Part shown: piece after piece, positions 51,652 to 60,317 of the stretch
How positions within the stretch are numbered: position 1 is the stretch's first letter
Layout of the letters: the number at the start of each line of letters is the position of its first letter
Assembly (NCBI RefSeq): GCF_001486505.1
Contig: NZ_LN909065.1
Span: forward strand, 1,054,001 to 1,118,000
From: Paenibacillus rubinfantis
GTDB lineage: Bacteria; Bacillota; Bacilli; Paenibacillales; Paenibacillaceae
Direction of reading: 5' to 3'
DNA length: 64,000 nt
The notes under the pieces: generated by a model
What the model was told of the DNA's origin: nothing
The model's input: the letters and a program-made list of their open reading frames with translations, nothing else
The model's database searches: none
Position numbers and translations under genes: made by a program

Positions 51652-51939
51652 TTATTCCTCCAGCCGATCGATCCGCTTATGGGCTTGTTTGGCCGATTCC
51701 TCAACGCGCGTCAGCCGCTCGGAGAAGGCTTCAAATCGCTGGCCTTGCAGTTTTTGTTCGACTTTCATGTCGTCAACACCCCGTTTGATGTATTCTACAT
51801 CCGCCCGCTGCACGGCCTCCGCCTCGGCCGACTCCTCGGCCTCCCGTTTCGCCGCCTTCGCGCGCCCCGCCCACCCCAACGCAACCCCGCTCACCGCCGC
51901 CAGTACGGAGGTCACCGCAGTGATTATCGTAATATCCAT
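51652..51939 (-). CDS. membrane-anchored coiled-coil protein, XhlA-like
   Basis: A 95-aa protein with one N-terminal membrane span (about residues 5-26) followed by a charged helix likely to form a coiled coil (AKREAEESAEAEAVQRADVE, ERLTRVEESAKQAHKRIDRL). The end resembles the XhlA protein of PBSX, which works with the holin and amidase in lysis, although in XhlA the membrane span is C-terminal, so the match is partial. The ATG has AGAAGGTG upstream. It lies after the tail fibre gene. Part of its 3' end is repeated at 51252-51304. Confidence 0.6.
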   Translation of the reverse strand: MDITIITAVTSVLAAVSGVALGWAGRAKAAKREAEESAEAEAVQRADVEYIKRGVDDMKVEQKLQGQRFEAFSERLTRVEESAKQAHKRIDRLEE

Positions 51940-52050
51940 GATTACACCTTCTTTCGGGGAAAATGAAGAGCCCTCGGGGGACCGAGGACGTAAAAAATAT
52001 ATATTATTCGGATTGTTGTTGCATAGTTTCGTCCTTTAGCTCCGTTGCGG

Positions 52051-52974
52051 TTATTCCCAGGCTTCCCAAACATAGTTTCCTAACGGTACATTATTAGAGT
52101 TTATTTGCCAACCACCATCGAATACTAGGGGAACAGTAGCGTTGCCGGTATTAGAAGACAAACTACTATTATTAGAAATTATTTCAGCCACTCCAAATGC
52201 GTTGGTTGACGGAACAAATATATAGAATCTATATGCGCTGTTAGTTTGCAAAGTAGCCCGAACCATAGATGGCTTAAAGCCCAGTCCGCTTACAGTAAAC
52301 AAAGAGCTTCCAGAAACCCTAGTATCGATACCAGAACCGTATCTTCTACCAGTGATGATCTGTCCTATTTTTGTTGCCAACTGCGCAAATGTATCGCTGC
52401 CTGATGCCGCAACCCCTTTGCCAGTAATAGCGGCAGCGACCGCATCCTTTCCGTTACTGGCAGATGTAAAAAGCTCGTTGATTGCAGCGACCGCATTACC
52501 TTTGGCCGTCGTAAGTAAGTTTGAGAGAGTACCAACCGCATTATCGACGGTACTTTTCAACGCGATGTCATCGGATGCCGAAGGGGCTGCAACTTTCGCC
52601 CGGCCGGCAGCGTCGCGTACAATGATGCGGCTCGCGGTAGCCACTGAGGTTGCACCGTGGGCCGTGGTTAGATTTGCGTGTGACGTTAGTGCGGACTGAT
52701 CCGCCTTTTCCACCAACTGCGCAGCAAAACTATCACTAACAGCCTTCACCGCCCTAGACGTCGCTGCCCGATCCTCCGCACTACTATCCGTTTCATTCGA
52801 AAGCTGCACCTTCCCCTTCACCGTCAACGAGGCATCAGGGAAGTTTATCCCCCCTATTGCTTCATCAATCTTATCCCAGTTCTCATTCAACATCGTTTGA
52901 ATATTAAAGGTTTCGTTTCCGTCGGCTATGGGGTCTTTTTTGAGCAAATTGAGATTTGGTGTATTAGTTGCCAA
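52051..52974 (-). CDS. tail fibre protein
   Basis: A 307-aa fibre, likely the receptor-binding part that sets target range. The N-terminus has LLKKDPIADGNETFNIQTML and LNENWDKIDEAI, the baseplate-attachment pattern of Firmicute tail fibres. A low-complexity Ala/Ser/Thr middle (ATSRAVKAVSDSFAAQLVEK) follows, and the C-terminal 110 residues are beta-rich (GSGIDTRVSGSSLFTVSGLG). TTG at 52974 is eight bases after GGAGG, so I prefer it to the longer frame; it overlaps the previous gene by 11 bases. The C-terminal segment from about 52300 down looks richer in A and T than its neighbours, suggesting exchange. Confidence 0.8.
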   Translation of the reverse strand: MATNTPNLNLLKKDPIADGNETFNIQTMLNENWDKIDEAIGGINFPDASLTVKGKVQLSNETDSSAEDRAATSRAVKAVSDSFAAQLVEKADQSALTSHANLTTAHGATSVATASRIIVRDAAGRAKVAAPSASDDIALKSTVDNAVGTLSNLLTTAKGNAVAAINELFTSASNGKDAVAAAITGKGVAASGSDTFAQLATKIGQIITGRRYGSGIDTRVSGSSLFTVSGLGFKPSMVRATLQTNSAYRFYIFVPSTNAFGVAEIISNNSSLSSNTGNATVPLVFDGGWQINSNNVPLGNYVWEAWE

Positions 52975-53542
52975 CCGGATCACCTCCTGCAAATTGGTTT
53001 AATGGGATATGTTCCAGTTCATGAAGCGTTAAAACTCCGTGAACATCACGAATCAACATATAGTTAAACTCAAACTCTACCTTCAGATGCGACGGCTTCA
53101 ATTCCTCGATGGCCGCCTTTAGATCATCCAGGTTTGGCGGTATGCCCACGGTATCCACGAACTTGACCGTAAACCCCCACTCCCCCGGCTGAAAAGAAAC
53201 CTCCACCCTCCCCCGGTCATACGCCTCCGCCACGTTCTTCACCAACCGCCCGGAAAACTTTCCGCTGCCGCGCAGCTTGGATTCGACGACGGCACGGCGT
53301 TGATCCAGCGGTTTAGTAGAGTCTGTCGCGATGCCAAGCTCGCTCTCCCAGCGATCCAAGCCCCAAGTGGCCGTGCGCACAAAGAACTGCTGAAACGTCT
53401 CATCCAGCGCCGCGAACAGCTGATCCATCTCCGTGCCTTTGGTGTTCATATCCGCTTGCATGACTCGGGAAGTCTCGTAATAACCCGGAAGATAGGAGAA
53501 CATTTCACGTCCGCGGGGACTGGTCAACAAAGACTCACTCAT
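52964..53542 (-). CDS. xkdU: baseplate/tail protein XkdU-like (YmfQ, DUF2313)
   Basis: A 192-aa protein of the YmfQ/XkdU family found between the baseplate J protein and the tail fibre in contractile tails; it probably links fibre to baseplate. Marks are GREMFSYLPGYYETSRVMQA, FFVRTATWGLDRWESELGI, DQRRAVVESKLRGSGKFS and the C-terminal LKPSHLKVEFEF. The ATG at 53542 overlaps the stop of xkdT by eight bases. Confidence 0.87.
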   Translation of the reverse strand: MSESLLTSPRGREMFSYLPGYYETSRVMQADMNTKGTEMDQLFAALDETFQQFFVRTATWGLDRWESELGIATDSTKPLDQRRAVVESKLRGSGKFSGRLVKNVAEAYDRGRVEVSFQPGEWGFTVKFVDTVGIPPNLDDLKAAIEELKPSHLKVEFEFNYMLIRDVHGVLTLHELEHIPLNQFAGGDPVGN

Positions 53543-54653
53543 ACACATCCACCGTCCCCAGCACGGCAACCTGGCCTGTGTAGATCTCCAGATTGGTGTC
53601 CGCGTTGCCGTTCACCGTCAATTCGGCATAGTCGATAATCGGCGGAATGTCCAGCAGGATCGCGGCAATCCGCGTAAACCGGACCAGCGGGTCGACAAAA
53701 GCCAGCTGCTTCAAATACGCACGTACGCCATCCTCGATGTTCTTTTTCACTTCGACCATCGTCACCCCGCTGGCCAGCGTGAGCTTCACGCGAATATCGA
53801 TCGGCACCTCCTCGGCGGCCATTACCGTCACGATCGGTCCAGCCGGTGCCGTACCTTCGCCTTGCCCGTCCTGCGTCGGATCGATGTAAGCCTGCGCCGC
53901 TGCAACGATTTCGGGATTCGCCGCCCGTTTGTCCGCATCAAGCAAGTAAATGCCAACCGTTCCAGGCCCTTGCCACAACGGCTCCACCTGCGCTCCTCCC
54001 ACGCCGGGCACCTCCCCCGCCCACTTCAGATAATGCGCTTTGTTCCCGCTCGTCCCCTGATTCCGCACCTGTGAAAAAAACCGCTCCAACAGCAGCTCAT
54101 CCGACTCGACATCGGCACCGCCCCGCGTAGCCTCCGGGTTCGTAACAGCGGTCACTCCGCTAACAGGCGTAGCCATCACCTGAATAACACCAGCTGGTAC
54201 GACACCCGCTCGGCCTGGAACCAACGCCCGAATCGACGCCATGCCTTCGCCATTTTGATCCAACATCACGGCTGCCGTCGTTTCATATTCCATCGACGCC
54301 TCTGCCGAAAACTCATCCGCCGGCGTCGCCACAACCGTCCCCGCAGGCACCGTCCTCCCCGGCTCCCCGGTAAACCGCACTATCCCCGTCGCTGCCACGG
54401 CCGGCCGCCGCGTAACGCCGTGCTCCGCCGCCCGGAGATCGAGATACTCCCCATACGTCGTGCTCGCAAACCCCCGCGCCAGCAGCTGTTGCGCCCACGT
54501 CGCAGCCTCCGACAGCATGAAGGCCGCCGGTGCCTCTGCATCCCAAATAAAAGAACCCTCGGATTTATCCAGATCCGAAGGCACTCGTTCCAGCATTCGC
54601 TGCATAATCCGCTCTTCCGTCTGATCCTGCAAATAAAGCGGCAAATCCGCCAT
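53535..54653 (-). CDS. xkdT: baseplate J-like protein XkdT
   Basis: A 372-aa baseplate wedge protein (gpJ/gp6-like) that triggers sheath contraction. It has QRMLERVPSDLDKSEGSFIW, AAEHGVTRRPAVAATGIVRF and TVPAGTVVATPADEFSAEA in the N-terminal half, then DVESDELLLERFFSQVRN and GTSGNKAHYLKWAGEVPGVG typical of the baseplate J family. The start overlaps the xkdS stop. Confidence 0.92.
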   Translation of the reverse strand: MADLPLYLQDQTEERIMQRMLERVPSDLDKSEGSFIWDAEAPAAFMLSEAATWAQQLLARGFASTTYGEYLDLRAAEHGVTRRPAVAATGIVRFTGEPGRTVPAGTVVATPADEFSAEASMEYETTAAVMLDQNGEGMASIRALVPGRAGVVPAGVIQVMATPVSGVTAVTNPEATRGGADVESDELLLERFFSQVRNQGTSGNKAHYLKWAGEVPGVGGAQVEPLWQGPGTVGIYLLDADKRAANPEIVAAAQAYIDPTQDGQGEGTAPAGPIVTVMAAEEVPIDIRVKLTLASGVTMVEVKKNIEDGVRAYLKQLAFVDPLVRFTRIAAILLDIPPIIDYAELTVNGNADTNLEIYTGQVAVLGTVDVYE

Positions 54654-55114
54654 CACGTCACACTCCCTTCAACCAGCAACTCATCTTCCCTTACGTTTTT
54701 GACCCGGCAAGTAAATCGACAAGCATCCACCCGCCAATCAAAAACAAACCCGTCCACGCTCAGCGTCCGCGGGTCCACCATCAGCGTCTCCGTCGCGATC
54801 CGCCGGATTTCGCTTTCCTGAACGGCCCTGCTATAACCTTGGCCGATCAACTCTTCAAACTCCTGACCATAGGTACGGGAGTAAATCACATGTCGGTATC
54901 GCGGGGTACGGATCGCTTTTTCGCACCACATCTTCCAGGCGGCGATCTCGTCGGCTGGGGCGATTTTTCCCGTAGGCGTCATCACAAACTCCCCGGCTTC
55001 AAAGTCAAACCTCCAGCTCCGCCCAAACGTCACACCGTCTTCAACCGATTGCTGCCCGTCCAGTCCTGAGACCTCCCAAGAATCCGCCACCGCCTCCGGA
55101 AAAAGATTAGCCAT
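54653..55114 (-). CDS. xkdS: tail protein XkdS (DUF2634), gp25-like
   Basis: A 153-aa protein of the XkdS family, a lysozyme-less gp25-like part of the baseplate that nucleates the sheath. Marks are TFGRSWRFDFEAGEFVMT, AWKMWCEKAIRTPRYRHVIY and YGQEFEELIGQGYSRAVQES. The order xkdR, xkdS, xkdT matches PBSX. It overlaps xkdR by eight bases. Confidence 0.9.
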   Translation of the reverse strand: MANLFPEAVADSWEVSGLDGQQSVEDGVTFGRSWRFDFEAGEFVMTPTGKIAPADEIAAWKMWCEKAIRTPRYRHVIYSRTYGQEFEELIGQGYSRAVQESEIRRIATETLMVDPRTLSVDGFVFDWRVDACRFTCRVKNVREDELLVEGSVT

Positions 55115-55508
55115 TCCTGCTCACCACCCTGCATAACACAATCGCGTCATTCCCGCCGTTCAGCGGCAGTACCAGTACGCGGTCGCCGGGCTGATATTTT
55201 AGCGACAGCACCGTGTCTTTCGTTTCCGAAGGCACAAAGGTAAACTCCCCTTGGCCCTCCACATGGCCACCTCCGCTATCCTTTAATCCGCGGACCCCTC
55301 CGGTCAGCGTCAAATCCGGCAGCTTCAGCGTTCCTGGAAACTCCGCAACCAAGTATTCTTGGATTTCGTGCTTAAAACTGTCCAGCTTCAGTCCCGTGCC
55401 CGTCACGGTCCCAAGCTCTGCCGTCACACCGGTTAGCACCTCGGCTGCTTTCCTAGCCGCATTTTCCCGCAGCGAAACAGCCAACGCCGAATAAGGATCA
55501 TAGGTCAA
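55107..55508 (-). CDS. xkdR: tail protein XkdR (DUF2577)
   Basis: A 133-aa small baseplate protein of the XkdR/DUF2577 family, probably the spike-tip or hub-associated piece. It has ELGTVTGTGLKLDSFKHEIQ and SLKYQPGDRVLVLPLNGGND followed by AIVLCRVV, the family ending. It overlaps xkdQ by 11 bases and xkdS by eight. Confidence 0.88.
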   Translation of the reverse strand: MTYDPYSALAVSLRENAARKAAEVLTGVTAELGTVTGTGLKLDSFKHEIQEYLVAEFPGTLKLPDLTLTGGVRGLKDSGGGHVEGQGEFTFVPSETKDTVLSLKYQPGDRVLVLPLNGGNDAIVLCRVVSRNG

Positions 55509-56496
55509 GAAAATACCTCCTTTTCACGTCGTTTATCGTCGCAAGCTCCAGCGTCATATGCCCGGGAACCCCTAACTCATGCGATACGGAAGTCACGATC
55601 AGGTTCAGCCCGTTAAAATTCACTTTGTCCCCCGCCCGAATCGTGTTTAGATCGATACATGTTACGGTATAGGACTGCTGCTGGCCGGTCAGCATTGACT
55701 CGGCGAATTTTTTGGCGGCCCCGGCGGTTTTAACGTTCTCGTCCTGCATGATCCGTTGAAGCACGCCGTAGTTGGCGGTTTCCCCGCTCGCTACGGCCAA
55801 CACCTTCGAAGGCGCATTGTCGCCCCGATCCTCTGCCCCTATGACCTTCACTCGCGTCACCGTGCCTTCCAGCGTCCGGGTTTGCGTCGCTTCCTCCAGT
55901 TGCTCCAGCTTCCATACCACTTTATTGCTGCCAATTTTGAACAGGGTTAATCCGGCAGGCGTCATTCGCGGAATGTACATGTCCCCGCCAGCCTTCACCG
56001 TCTCCTTCAAATCGGACAAGATCATGTTGTAAAGGGTTTGCGGGCGATAGACGGCTTTTTTCAGCTTGGTTTTCGTATCCGGAACCGTATCCAGCGGAAT
56101 GCCCCAGTCTGCAGCGTATTTCCGGAGCCGCTGAGCTGCGGTTCCCCCTGACGGAAACAGATACTCATCCTCCGATTTCGCCAAATAAATCGTCCGGTCA
56201 TACACCGTAACCGTCATACGCTTCGTCTGCTTCAAGGTGCTGGAGCAATCCCACACCACACCCGGGTGTAGCAACGGAACCATCTTTCCTCCAGAAGTAA
56301 CGCCACCGTTCGCACCGTTATACGGCACGCCGCTAATCCGAATCTCCTGCCCCGGTTCAATCCCCGGAAAAGAAGCCGGAATGCTCAGTCCAATCGTGCC
56401 TTGATACGAAATCTGATCGAGCGAATCCTTTAGCGAGAGGCTCTCAACCAACTCCCGCAAGTAATATTTGTTTTGCAGCACCACTTCGTAACTCAC
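55498..56496 (-). CDS. xkdQ: tail hub protein XkdQ
   Basis: A 332-aa gpD/gp27-like hub of the contractile tail. Family-like parts are YLRELVESLSLKDSLDQISY, PGIEPGQEIRISG, DCSSTLKQTKRMTVTVYDRT, LSDLKETVKAGGDMYIPRMT and the C-terminal LIVTSVSHELGVPGHMTLEL. I chose GTG at 56496, whose GTGA overlaps the xkdP stop; the longer frame runs through xkdP in another frame. Confidence 0.9.
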   Translation of the reverse strand: MSYEVVLQNKYYLRELVESLSLKDSLDQISYQGTIGLSIPASFPGIEPGQEIRISGVPYNGANGGVTSGGKMVPLLHPGVVWDCSSTLKQTKRMTVTVYDRTIYLAKSEDEYLFPSGGTAAQRLRKYAADWGIPLDTVPDTKTKLKKAVYRPQTLYNMILSDLKETVKAGGDMYIPRMTPAGLTLFKIGSNKVVWKLEQLEEATQTRTLEGTVTRVKVIGAEDRGDNAPSKVLAVASGETANYGVLQRIMQDENVKTAGAAKKFAESMLTGQQQSYTVTCIDLNTIRAGDKVNFNGLNLIVTSVSHELGVPGHMTLELATINDVKRRYFLDL

Positions 56497-57134
56497 TGTG
56501 GCATCACCAGCTTTTGACCGGGCTTGATTCGGTTCGGGTCCTTGCCGATCGTTTTTTGATTTGCACTGTAGATCTGCTGCCACTTCGAGCTGTCGCCCAG
56601 CTCAAGCTTCGCGATTTTGGACAAGGTGTCACCGGATTTCACTACATAGGTTTTTGCCGGTTTCTTCGTGTCCGGGCGGGTTGATTGGGTTGTGGAGGCT
56701 GCCCCGCTTGCCCCCGTCTGAGCGTGCACCTTCATCTCTCGCCAAGTCCTGGCGCTCAGATCAAAGTACACATCCCCTGGCTCCCCGCCGCGAAAGGTAC
56801 TGTTATGTGCCGCAATCGTCACAAGCACATTTACAGCCGTATCGGTAATAATCAGGCGGACCGGGGACTTGCTGTTCATCATCGTCGTAATCCGGTTCAT
56901 CGCCTCCTGCGGATCGGGGAGGTCTTGATAATTGCAATACCCCGGATCATAATCCGCCGGAAAAAAAGAAGAGAAGGCGATCTCCTTCACCCTCTCTCCA
57001 GCCGGAAAATCATATTCCCCCAGCGATGCGATATTTACCGTCTCCACGCCTTTGCTCCGGGAGATCGTAATCTCCTCCGGATTGACGGGTAACACAAAAC
57101 TCTGCCCCGCACCGTCAATGAAGTGAATCTCCAT
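56493..57134 (-). CDS. xkdP: LysM-domain tail protein XkdP
   Basis: A 213-aa protein with an N-terminal baseplate part (FVLPVNPEEITISRSKGVET, FFPADYDPGYCNYQDLPDPQ) and a C-terminal LysM peptidoglycan-binding domain at about 163-212 (TYVVKSGDTLSKIAKLELGD, PNRIKPGQKLVMP). It joins the tape measure to the hub and may touch the cell wall on injection. Located between the tape measure and xkdQ as in PBSX. Confidence 0.92.
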   Translation of the reverse strand: MEIHFIDGAGQSFVLPVNPEEITISRSKGVETVNIASLGEYDFPAGERVKEIAFSSFFPADYDPGYCNYQDLPDPQEAMNRITTMMNSKSPVRLIITDTAVNVLVTIAAHNSTFRGGEPGDVYFDLSARTWREMKVHAQTGASGAASTTQSTRPDTKKPAKTYVVKSGDTLSKIAKLELGDSSKWQQIYSANQKTIGKDPNRIKPGQKLVMPQ

Positions 57135-57153
57135 ACGTCTCGGCTCCCCTCCC

Positions 57154-58818
57154 CTACTTTAGATTTTGCATGGCAAACCGCACTTCGTTGGCGATTTTCC
57201 AGCCGGCGGTCTCGGCCAACTTTTGATAGTCCAACTGGTCTTTGTTAACCGTTAAATTGATGGTCCCCTCTGAGAGAGAAACATTAACGGGGGCTGGACT
57301 TTGGTTGTAACTGGCTCCACCGATTTTTGACTTCACTTCTTCCGGCAGTTGGTAATAGTTTGGTACCGGGGTACCCATTACCTTTGGAACATTTGCGTTT
57401 GTTCCTGGACGTGTAACTCCTTGTAAACTAGGAGCCATGCTTCGGTCGGAATAGACTTGAGGTTTGGGTTTGATTTTCCCATGAAGAAGATCATAAATAA
57501 AACCACCAATTGGGTCACCTAATGAATCACCTGCAGCAGCACCAAGGGCAGGAAAAAGAACCGTCCCTACACCGCCAGTTACCGGGGCAGTAAAAGTTCC
57601 GAGAGCTGCACCTCCAGTCCCTAGTAATCCCGCTAAAACAGCAGAAGTAACTTTTTGGTATCTCTCCTTGCCGGGTTTAGCCGAAAATATCTCATAACCG
57701 TCCATAAGGAGCCCAGCGTAGCCTCCAATCTTTTTTACAAAAGGTGTTACTCTTTTACCCCAGAACTGCGCACCTTTTGTGCCTGCTGCCGTAAATTGCT
57801 CCATTTTCTTTGGTGAGATTTTAGTCTCAAGTTTCGATTGCCAACGGGGCCACTTTTCTTGCCAATACCGCTTTACGGAGTTTACGGCTTGCTTGAGTTT
57901 ACTCTCAAGTGCTTCCTTGTAGCGGTCTTTAAAAATTTCATTAATAACTTTACCGCCGAATTCTAAAACCGATTTGATCGAATTGATACTATTAGTAGTC
58001 TCTTCTCTAGGAGCTGTATTTGAACCAAATGCTTGTCCCATTTTAGAAAAGGTTTTTCGCGTAATGTTAATGGGGCTCCATTTACTTCTAACTGAACTTT
58101 CAGCAATCTGTATAGGATTTAGCATTGACAGAATAGTTTTATATTTAGTTAGACAAGACCTATTATCATCCTGTCGTGGAACATTGTTTGTTTGTATTTC
58201 TGCAAAGCGATGAGACAGAAAGTCATAAGCATCCAACTTCGGAAAGCCTGTAAAGCTAGAAAGTGGGGGGGGTTGCATTTTCCACATTTTTGAGTTTTCA
58301 TTAACTAACCCCTTTCCCCCACTCGATTGACCATTAATTCCAGTTCCTAGATTTTCATTGATCGTCTTCTTCAACCCGTCTCCCAGCATTTCTCCAATCG
58401 TCGAAGATATCCGCCTCAACGTACTCTTCCCCTCGGACTTCATCCAATTGGAAAAAGAATCACCAACCACGGCCTCCCAGTCAACACCTGCGATGGAAAC
58501 TTGCCACGGTTCAGCAGACAATGCGACGAGAGAAGCCCGAAGCTTCAATGCGGTAGCCGAGACGCGATCGCTCATTTGCACCACAGGCTTCGGCGTTGTT
58601 CGGTGCAGACGAGTTAGCACCTCTTCCGCCTTTCGGGCGGCGGACGTCAGGCGGTCGTCCAGGGTGAGAATGGGCTTGATCCGGGTTTTGCCGAACAGCG
58701 TCGCACGGCGCTGGGTTTGTTGCATCAGCTTGTCCAGGCTGCGAAGCTTTTTGGCGGTTCGATCCACGTCACGGTCGTTGGTCTCGATATCGAGGATATC
58801 ATTGTCCTCTCTGGCCAT
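57154..58818 (-). CDS. tail tape measure protein, short
   Basis: A 554-aa protein in the XkdO position. The N-terminus (ILDIETNDRDVDRTAKKLRS, FGKTRIKPILTLDDRLTSAA, KPVVQMSDRVSATALKLRAS) is typical of Paenibacillus tape measures. A Gly/Ala-rich hydrophobic stretch at about 405-460 (AVLAGLLGTGGAALGTFTAP) is the usual membrane-active part. It is much shorter than PBSX XkdO; at about 1.5 angstrom per residue (known rule) the tail would be about 80 nm. The middle (about residues 160-345) is richer in Lys, Asn, Ser and in A/T codons than the flanks, perhaps a replaced segment. The ATG has AAAGGAGG upstream. Confidence 0.82.
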   Translation of the reverse strand: MAREDNDILDIETNDRDVDRTAKKLRSLDKLMQQTQRRATLFGKTRIKPILTLDDRLTSAARKAEEVLTRLHRTTPKPVVQMSDRVSATALKLRASLVALSAEPWQVSIAGVDWEAVVGDSFSNWMKSEGKSTLRRISSTIGEMLGDGLKKTINENLGTGINGQSSGGKGLVNENSKMWKMQPPPLSSFTGFPKLDAYDFLSHRFAEIQTNNVPRQDDNRSCLTKYKTILSMLNPIQIAESSVRSKWSPINITRKTFSKMGQAFGSNTAPREETTNSINSIKSVLEFGGKVINEIFKDRYKEALESKLKQAVNSVKRYWQEKWPRWQSKLETKISPKKMEQFTAAGTKGAQFWGKRVTPFVKKIGGYAGLLMDGYEIFSAKPGKERYQKVTSAVLAGLLGTGGAALGTFTAPVTGGVGTVLFPALGAAAGDSLGDPIGGFIYDLLHGKIKPKPQVYSDRSMAPSLQGVTRPGTNANVPKVMGTPVPNYYQLPEEVKSKIGGASYNQSPAPVNVSLSEGTINLTVNKDQLDYQKLAETAGWKIANEVRFAMQNLK

Positions 58819-58970
58819 CGTCGTCGTACCTCCTTTCTCTCTATTTCGAGCGAGCTATAACCCTACCGTCCAGGTCGTCCCTTACGCCCATCAAGACGGC
58901 AAAATAACGGTACTTTTTACAGTAAGTCTCTCAACCCGCCAAGCGGGTGGAGCCCTTCACAAGGAACACC

Positions 58971-59114
58971 TCACAACATCTCTAACTCCCGTTCCGAAAA
59001 AGCCCGCAGCAGCAGGCGCTCTCCCTTCGGGAGCGACCAATATTCCCCGGGGCGAAGATGATGCCGCGTCCACATATGGAACAGCAGCGTCGTCATGCCG
59101 CCGGAGCTGATTAG
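58971..59114 (-). CDS. -1 frameshift extension of the tail assembly chaperone
   Basis: After the slippery site the -1 frame runs 47 codons (LISSGGMTTLLFHMW, WSLPKGERLLLRAFSERELE) to a stop at 58971. It has no start codon at its head and is made only as a fusion to the upstream chaperone. PBSX- and lambda-type tails use the same G/GT-like pair. Between 58971 and the tape measure start I see no further gene. Confidence 0.75.
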   Translation of the reverse strand, partial: LISSGGMTTLLFHMWTRHHLRPGEYWSLPKGERLLLRAFSERELEML

Positions 59115-59596
59115 TTTTTTACGTCTTCGATGTCGACGCCAAACCCGGAAATCTCCAGCACCTTATCGCCCACGGCGTCGAGCTCCCCGGCCAGCAGCAG
59201 GCGGCGAACCGCCTCTTCTCCGCCGGACAGCTTCAGCCGGCTGGTCAGACGCTCGTCGCCCCAGCCGCTTAACTTCACGCTTGGCGTCTCCGCGTCGTGA
59301 TCGCTCCTTCCGTCGGTCTTTTTCACCACTTCCAGCATCGAGGTGGCTTCCTTAATCAACGCCGCGTTAAACAACTCGCTGTCGATCTTCTCGGTCACCT
59401 GCCCTTTGGTCGTCTTGCGGACCGTGCAACGTTCGCGGATCGCGTCTACTTTGCTGGACGTCAGGCCGCGCAGCGTCACGCGTAGTCCCAAGCGCCCGAT
59501 AAATACGGCTTCCTCCGGCAAATTCGCCACCGTCTCAAAAAGCCCGTCCAAAATTTCCTGTTCGCGAACCGGATCCAATGCTGAATATTCACTCAT
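59111..59596 (-). CDS. xkdN: tail assembly chaperone XkdN-like
   Basis: A 161-aa chaperone that keeps the tape measure soluble while the tube forms. Visible are LDPVREQEILDGLFETVANL, VTLRGLTSSKVDAIRERCTV, FNAALIKEATSMLEV and ELDAVGDKVLEISGFGVDIE, the family pattern. The last codons read GTA AAA AAC TAA, containing the canonical slippery heptamer A AAA AAC at 59114-59120 directly before the stop. A -1 shift makes a fusion of about 208 residues. It lies between the tube and tape measure genes. The ATG has a GGAGG site. Confidence 0.88.
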   Translation of the reverse strand: MSEYSALDPVREQEILDGLFETVANLPEEAVFIGRLGLRVTLRGLTSSKVDAIRERCTVRKTTKGQVTEKIDSELFNAALIKEATSMLEVVKKTDGRSDHDAETPSVKLSGWGDERLTSRLKLSGGEEAVRRLLLAGELDAVGDKVLEISGFGVDIEDVKN

Positions 59597-59651
59597 GATC
59601 GCTTCCTCCTTCGGATATCTTTAAATGTGTTTCTCGAGCCATAGCGGTACA

Positions 59652-59790
59652 AAAGGGCGTTATTCCAAACGAAATCGGTCTCCCAAGAAAAATAAGACCC
59701 CTTCATGGCCTTATTTATGTGAAATAAACGCAAACCAGGCGTTCAACGGCCTTAACTCCGAAAATAACGCCCTAAATGTCCGCTAACCCC
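59652..59790. repeat. inverted interspersed repeat inside the tail operon
   Basis: GGGCGTTATT (59655-59664) and AATAACGCCC (59763-59772) are perfect inverted copies, followed by TGTCCGCTAAC, a diverged form of the CTAACGGAC...TTATTT motif at 3386-3571. AAATAAG and CTTATTT are inverted inside. It fills the 270-base gap between xkdM and xkdN and contains no gene. Confidence 0.6.
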
Positions 59791-59865
59791 AGACGAACTG
59801 GGTCCAACTAGGCCGTTGCAGGTTCGGGCGGTACTATCCCCGCCCTAGCCTGACAGTCGCTCTAC

Positions 59866-60282
59866 TTAAGACGCCACGATCGGGTCCAGCAGCTCGTACG
59901 ACTCGAACGTAAACGGCGTTTCCTCCGTCACCTCTTCGCCGGCGGTCCAGTTGGCTAGGACGATTTTATCGACCATGCAGTTGTTTAACTGGATGCGTTC
60001 AAAGCCGTAGGCTTCCGGATCGTCTAGCTTATGAATGATCGAAAATTTCTGAAAGCCGCGCGCGATCATATCGGACGTGACCTTGTAGCCGCTCATGGTG
60101 CCGATGCCTTTTTTGCGCCCTAGCTTGTACACCGTATAATCGGTGCCCACCAGGTTCAGCTCCTTCTTCTCCGCCTCAACGCTGGCCTCCAGGTGGTTCA
60201 GGTTCGACTGCCATACCCCTTCGATAAAAATCTGGCCAAACGTCCCCATCATCACGCGGCCGGGATCAAGAAATTGTGCCAT
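59866..60282 (-). CDS. xkdM: tail tube protein XkdM
   Basis: A 138-aa inner tube protein of contractile tails. It has MMGTFGQIFIEGVWQSNLNH, LEASVEAEKKELNLVGTDYT, VYKLGRKKGIGTMSGYKVTS and MIARGFQKFSIIHKLDDPEA, all typical of XkdM. It lies directly after the sheath gene. The ATG has a GGAGG site upstream. Confidence 0.93.
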   Translation of the reverse strand: MAQFLDPGRVMMGTFGQIFIEGVWQSNLNHLEASVEAEKKELNLVGTDYTVYKLGRKKGIGTMSGYKVTSDMIARGFQKFSIIHKLDDPEAYGFERIQLNNCMVDKIVLANWTAGEEVTEETPFTFESYELLDPIVAS

Positions 60283-60317
60283 CGGTTAACTCCTCCTCAA
60301 ATGTAAAAATCGAAAAA

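Noticed and set aside
58358-59110. Plus-strand 250-codon frame opposite the chaperone/tape measure junction
   Set aside because: It covers the -1 frameshift extension, which is the better explanation; the plus-strand protein is Ser/Arg-rich without domain.
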